NCBI GenBank assembly: GCA_037951165.1
Contig: JBBDHG010000041.1
Coordinates: forward strand, 2,999,501 to 3,063,500
DNA from: Lophius americanus
Lineage: Eukaryota > Chordata > Actinopteri > Lophiiformes > Lophiidae
DNA length: 64,000 bases
Direction: 5' to 3'
Part shown: piece after piece, positions 59,946 through 64,000 of the stretch
Numbering within the stretch: the first letter of the stretch is position 1
Layout: the number at the start of each line of letters is the position of its first letter
Program-made: the position numbers and the translations under genes
Notes under the pieces: model-generated
Told to the model about the DNA's origin: nothing
Databases searched by the model: none
Seen by the model: the letters and a program-made list of their open reading frames with translations, nothing else

Positions 59946-60474
59946 CCCTCTCTGGGAAACAGACTCATGTTTTTCGTGAGTCTGAATGCTGGTGGTGGTG
60001 GCTGATGACTCTGCTGAGACTGATGAAAGATGAGGCTGATGGATCTCTGAGGATTAGATGGAGATGCGGAGGTGGAGGGCGAGCGAACCAGCAGCATGAA
60101 AGAACAAGATGGATGGAGAGAGAGAGTCACATTTAAAGACAGCGGCTGATGGTGGTGGGCGGAGCCTGCAGGTGTGAAAGTGATTGATGGATGAGGCTGC
60201 ATGAATGAGCTTTTTGTGAAAGATGAAGATAATATCGTGGCATGAGCAATAACTGTGGCCCGAGTGTAAAAGAGGATAGGCTTCCTGATTGAACATTGGC
60301 TGAATCCCTATTTGAGGTACGTAAATTTGGCGTCTCTCGAGCTTTTACAGTGTACCTTCAGTAAAAGTTTGTTCTCTATGAACCACAGCCACAAACCTAA
60401 AATGAAACCAAGCTGATAATTGTTGAATTAATGATGGAAGTAGCTCCTTTAATCGAGGCATGGTGTTTCCTTTA

Positions 60475-60600
60475 CACTCTAAAAAATGCATTTTATTTAT
60501 AAAACACTTTACATTTGGCTCAAATCCCCCACAAAAATATAATAATAATGATTATATTAAAATATTAGCAAGTAGATCAATAGTTGAGGTAATTAAAAGT
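60475..60600 (-). mobile_element. L2-type 3' UTR fragment
   Basis: TTTATTTATAAAACACTTTA, CATTTGGCTCAAATCCCC and an (AAT)n stretch correspond to the 3' UTR seen at 39.7 and 51.9 kb, in the same orientation. Confidence 0.55.
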
Positions 60601-61560
60601 TCTTCAACAATCAAACAGACTTTTTACAGTGCGTGTTTCCACCCCCAAAGCATAAGAAGGTGAATTTCCAGCTTTTCAAAATGAAGTTCCTCCAAATAGA
60701 ACTTTAGACTCATTAATAGTTAATTTAATTATGTGTCACGACCAAACACATTATTATTATAATTTTTTTACAGTGTAGAATAAGCAAAGGTGCTTTTTTT
60801 TCGCCAGAATCTAAAATCCAACCTCGCTTCCACTGAACGGTGCAGCTCCTCTCCTCTTCCTCACTTGGTTCCGATCGCTTTACTGGGGGTTAATTTACAA
60901 AATTGGACTTTCCAGCTACTAACCTTTATAGGTGGGATTCTTAGCAATCCAAATAACTCTCAAAAGAAACGTTTCAGAGCGAGTGAGGGGAACTTGTGAC
61001 CCCTCTACCGGGCCAGACCACCGTTAAATCTGAGAACGATGAAAAGCGAGGGAGCGTTTTGAGTTTTAACTACATTTGTTTTAGAGTCCACATGCCCTGA
61101 AAGTCTCCCATGATTACGTTCGTCAACAAATACCCAGCGGTCGGTTCCGTTGCTATAAATCCACACGCTCATCAGAATCTGTCAGCGGTTCTTTCCCAGT
61201 GCACCCATGGGCGTAGCGGGGGAATAGATGGAGTCGCTGTGGGGTTCTGAGGGACCCGTGTGCGTTTCCCCGGGTTCAGGTCTATTAAAGGTCTGCTGGA
61301 GGCTCCCTGAGGGAGGGCTCTGCTCGGGAAAGCTAAACTATACCACCCAAGGCAGGACCACGACCTCTGACCTGTGTGACATCCCTCTCTGCCAGTCAAA
61401 TCGTGTGTCCCGTCTCGCCCAGGAGGGGGGGAGTCACGGCTCAGCTCTTTCTCGGTGTAGCGTTTTATTGCACTTTCCCTCCCACGGAGAACGAGTTATT
61501 TCTTACCCGACCGAAAAAAACAATATCTACACTTCTATAGATATGATTTCTCACGCACAT
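60601..61560. other. Non-coding spacer
   Basis: No gene or recognisable repeat is supported. The composition is unremarkable apart from a GC-richer part at 61190-61440. Confidence 0.4.
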
Positions 61561-61562
61561 AT

Positions 61563-61836
61563 ATGTGTGTGTGTGTGATTGTGTGTGTGTGTGATTGTGT
61601 GAGTAGGAGATTGTGTGTGATAGTGAGAGAGCCTGTGTGTGTGTGTGATTGTGTTTGATTGTGTGTGTGTATGACATTGCATTATTGTCAGTGTGAGAGA
61701 GTGTGTGTGTCAGAGAGAGTGCGAGAGAGTGAGTTTGTGTGTGTGTGCGTGTGTGAGAGTGTGTTTGTGTATGAGAGTGTGTGCGTGTGAAAAACTGTGT
61801 CTGTATATGTGAAAGAGAGAGTAGCTGTGTTAGAGA

Positions 61837-61909
<73 letters not shown>

Positions 61910-62184
61910 AGCAAGAGAGTGTGTGTGTTTGTGAGCGGGTCGGTGTTTGTTAGAGAGAGTGTGTGTATGAGAGAGTGTGTGAGAGTGAGAGAAAGTGTGA
62001 GTGAGAGAGTGTGCGTGTATGTGAGAGAGAGAGAGGGTGAGTGTGTGAGAGTGTGTGAGTGAGATAGTGTGTGAGTGATACTGTGTGTGTGTGTGAGAGC
62101 GGGTGTGTGTGTGTCAGAGAGAGTTTGTGTATGCATGTGTGGGTCAGAGAGAGTGTGAGAGAGTGAGAGTGTGTGTGTGTGAGA

Positions 62185-62255
<71 letters not shown>

Positions 62256-62268
62256 TGTGTGAGACCAG
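61563..62268. repeat. 0.7-kb TG/GTGTGA-rich compound microsatellite
   Basis: Purine-pyrimidine alternating tract with two long pure (TG)n runs (61848-61903 and 62187-62249) joined by imperfect GTGTGAGAGAG segments. Long open frames in it arise only from the repeat. Confidence 0.95.
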
Positions 62269-62461
62269 CACAGTAAATGTTTGTGATGAGACCAGACATA
62301 TCCATGTTATAAATCAGGCTGGGTGGAGGACGCTAGTTGATATATTTAACTTTAATGTCTGTGATCTAAAAATGTTCTCATGAGTGACAGTTGGCAGTTT
62401 CTTCTTCATGGTTGGGTCACCGTGTATCTGATGATTCTGCTCCCTTTAGGGCCGGACGCCA

Positions 62462-63139
62462 GAAGTAATGAAGTAAAGAAGTAAAGAAGTAAAGAAGTAA
62501 AGAAGTAATGAAGTAATGAAGTAAACAAGTAAACAAGTAATGAAGTAAAGAAGTAAAAAAGTTAAGAAGTCATGAAGTCATGAAGTAAAGAAGTAATGAA
62601 GTAATGAAGTAAATAAGTAATGAAGTAATGAAGTAATAAAGTAAACAAGTAATGAAGTAATGAAGTAATGAAGTAAAGAAGTAAAGAAGTAATGAAGTAA
62701 AGAAGTAAAGAAGTAATAAAGTAAAGAAGTAAAGAAGTAATGAAGTAAAGAAGTAAAGAAGTAATGAAGTAAAGAAGTAATGAAGTAAACAAGTAAACAA
62801 GTAATGAAGTAAAGAAGTAAAGAAGTTAAGAAGTAATGAAGTAAAGAAATAAAGAAGTAAAGAAGTCATGAAGTAAAGAAGTAATGAAGTAAACAAGTAA
62901 ACAAGTAATGAAGTAAAGAAGTAAAGAAGTTAAGAAGTAATGAAGTAAAGAAATAAAGAAGTAAAGAAGTTAAGAAGTCATGAAGTAAAGAAGTAATGAC
63001 GTAAACAAGTAAACAAGTAATGAAGTAAAGAAGTAAAGAAGTTAAGAAGTAATGAAGTAAAGAAGTAAAGAAGTTAAGAAGTAATGAAGTAAAGAAATAA
63101 AGAAGTAAAGAAGTCATGAAGTAATGAAGTAAAGAAGTC
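62462..63139. repeat. Octamer array (AAGTAATG/AAGTAAAG) with higher-order structure
   Basis: About 85 octamers in strict 8-bp phase: AAGTAATG, AAGTAAAG, AAGTAAAC, AAGTTAAG, AAGTCATG and AAATAAAG. A block of 13 octamers (104 bp), opening with two AAGTAAAC units, starts at 62783 and again at 62887; a 14-octamer version (112 bp) leads to the next at 62999. Leucine/tyrosine-rich frames on the minus strand are by-products. Confidence 0.95.
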
Positions 63140-63179
63140 AAAGCAAAGTTTCTTATTTGGTTTATCTCATTTTATCCGT

Positions 63180-63560
63180 CGAGTCTTCCCCCACAGATCC
63201 TTCTTGTTAACGCGATAACTCCAAAACGATATCATGGATCCTTTTCAAACTCTATTCCCACATAGCCCTAGTGTGAGGAAGAACTGGATTGATTTGGGTA
63301 AAGGTCGGTTGTGTATTTCCAACACTAGGGGGAGCTCGTTCTGATTCAGTCCCGATTTGACGCAAATGAATCGACTGGAGGAGATATATCTCGTATAAAT
63401 CGTGTTTTACTGTAATGCTTCACATTTTACTCACTCAAGGGAACTTTTTATCTTCAAATACTGCAGAAATACTTTCACATTTAGTGGAGGAGTCGCTGTA
63501 AGACGACGGGGATTGGGGACTTTCCAGGGTTGACCCTCGCTGTCGGGGGCGACAGCGTAG
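63180..63560 (+). repeat. GGGGGAGC-family dispersed repeat, copy 8
   Basis: GATCCTTCTTGTTAACGCGA, AACGATATCATGGATCCTTT, CCAACACTAGGGGGAGCTCG, then a right end with GGGGATTGGGGACTTTCC and GTCGGGGGCGACAGCGTAGG. It has both presumed ends with fewer internal sub-units, so it may be close to a minimal form. Confidence 0.75.
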
Positions 63561-64000
63561 GTTTAGCTTTATGTCATTATTATAGACGACGCCGCTCCAG
63601 CTAGTTGTTGGGCTTTGGGTCAGTCTTCCCCGATTCACTGCATGACATCATCATCATCATGACTTAAGCCTCTAGTTCCGATGCTGTGGTGTCGGTACCA
63701 ACTGTAGGATCCGACCTTTTGATGTCCTCACCCAGAAAAACAAAACAAAAGTAAACCTCAACTCTTAATTTACCATAAAATGAAAAAACATGATTTTATA
63801 CAATGAAACCAAAAATGTGACTTATCTTACTAAACTTACTCACTAAATTATTTCATGACACAATTTCGTATTTCATGCAAAAAAGTCAATTTAAATCAGA
63901 TTAGCTGATTTTTTTTTTTTTTTTCTCACCTGCTTTAATAATCCAAAAAATACTGGGAAAATTCCCCCAGAAATCAACACCCATATATTTTGGTCTGATG
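63561..64000. other. Right edge of window, non-coding
   Basis: AT-rich sequence with a short T-run at 63909-63924 and a brief (CAT)n at about 63646-63661. No gene seen. Confidence 0.5.

Noticed and set aside
61465..62271. 268-codon frame of HTHTHTLSL type
   Set aside because: Translation of a TG/CA microsatellite, with no gene structure.
62562..63141. LLLYFITS-repeat frames on the minus strand, resembling membrane segments
   Set aside because: By-product of the octamer array: 24 nt (three octamers) is a whole number of codons, so the frame stays open by period alone.
1..64000. tRNA, rRNA, CRISPR or prokaryotic operon features
   Set aside because: Looked for box-B like TTCGANNC motifs in cloverleaf context and for regularly spaced repeats with unique spacers; none was convincing in this vertebrate sequence.

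Overview
This is vertebrate nuclear DNA, almost certainly from a ray-finned (teleost) fish. The genes are split by GT-AG introns, and the encoded proteins match vertebrate families along their whole length. The spacers carry repeats typical of fish: L2-like LINE 3' ends, decayed Tc1/mariner-like elements, CA/TG arrays and GATG-tailed non-LTR pieces. No bacterial, phage or CRISPR feature is present. The species cannot be fixed from the sequence alone.

Layout. (1) 387-13900, plus strand: a complete 13-exon slx4 gene (1710 codons plus stop), the scaffold for structure-specific nucleases in DNA crosslink and Holliday-junction repair. (2) 15234-21396, minus strand: a complete five-exon mcrip2 (FAM195A) gene, tail to tail with slx4. 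Two further candidate exons lie just upstream of it and stay in its reading frame. (3) 25019-30621, minus strand: a complete six-exon gde1 gene (glycerophosphodiester phosphodiesterase 1). (4) 31026-32430, plus strand: a two-exon tmem186 gene (mitochondrial complex I assembly), head to head with gde1 across a 404-bp shared promoter. In every case I rebuilt the splice sites so that phases agree from exon to exon and the ends match the family.

(5) 32.5-64 kb: no protein-coding gene that I can support. This half holds a 2.16-kb 16-mer minisatellite (36.0-38.2 kb), a 0.7-kb TG-rich tract (61.6-62.3 kb), and a 0.68-kb octamer array with higher-order structure (62.5-63.1 kb). It also holds at least eight copies of an unnamed repeat marked by an ACTAGGGGGAGC core, L2 and Tc1 debris, and several unique, non-repetitive blocks that could be conserved non-coding elements.

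The four genes do not form a pathway. As I recall, their human counterparts all lie on the short arm of chromosome 16, so the grouping fits a conserved syntenic block. I found no convincing novel multi-gene system. The most interesting items are structural: fold-back palindromes inside two copies of one transposon, a higher-order octamer repeat, the clustered GGGGGAGC repeat family, close tandem splice sites in mcrip2 and tmem186, and in-frame upstream exons at mcrip2.
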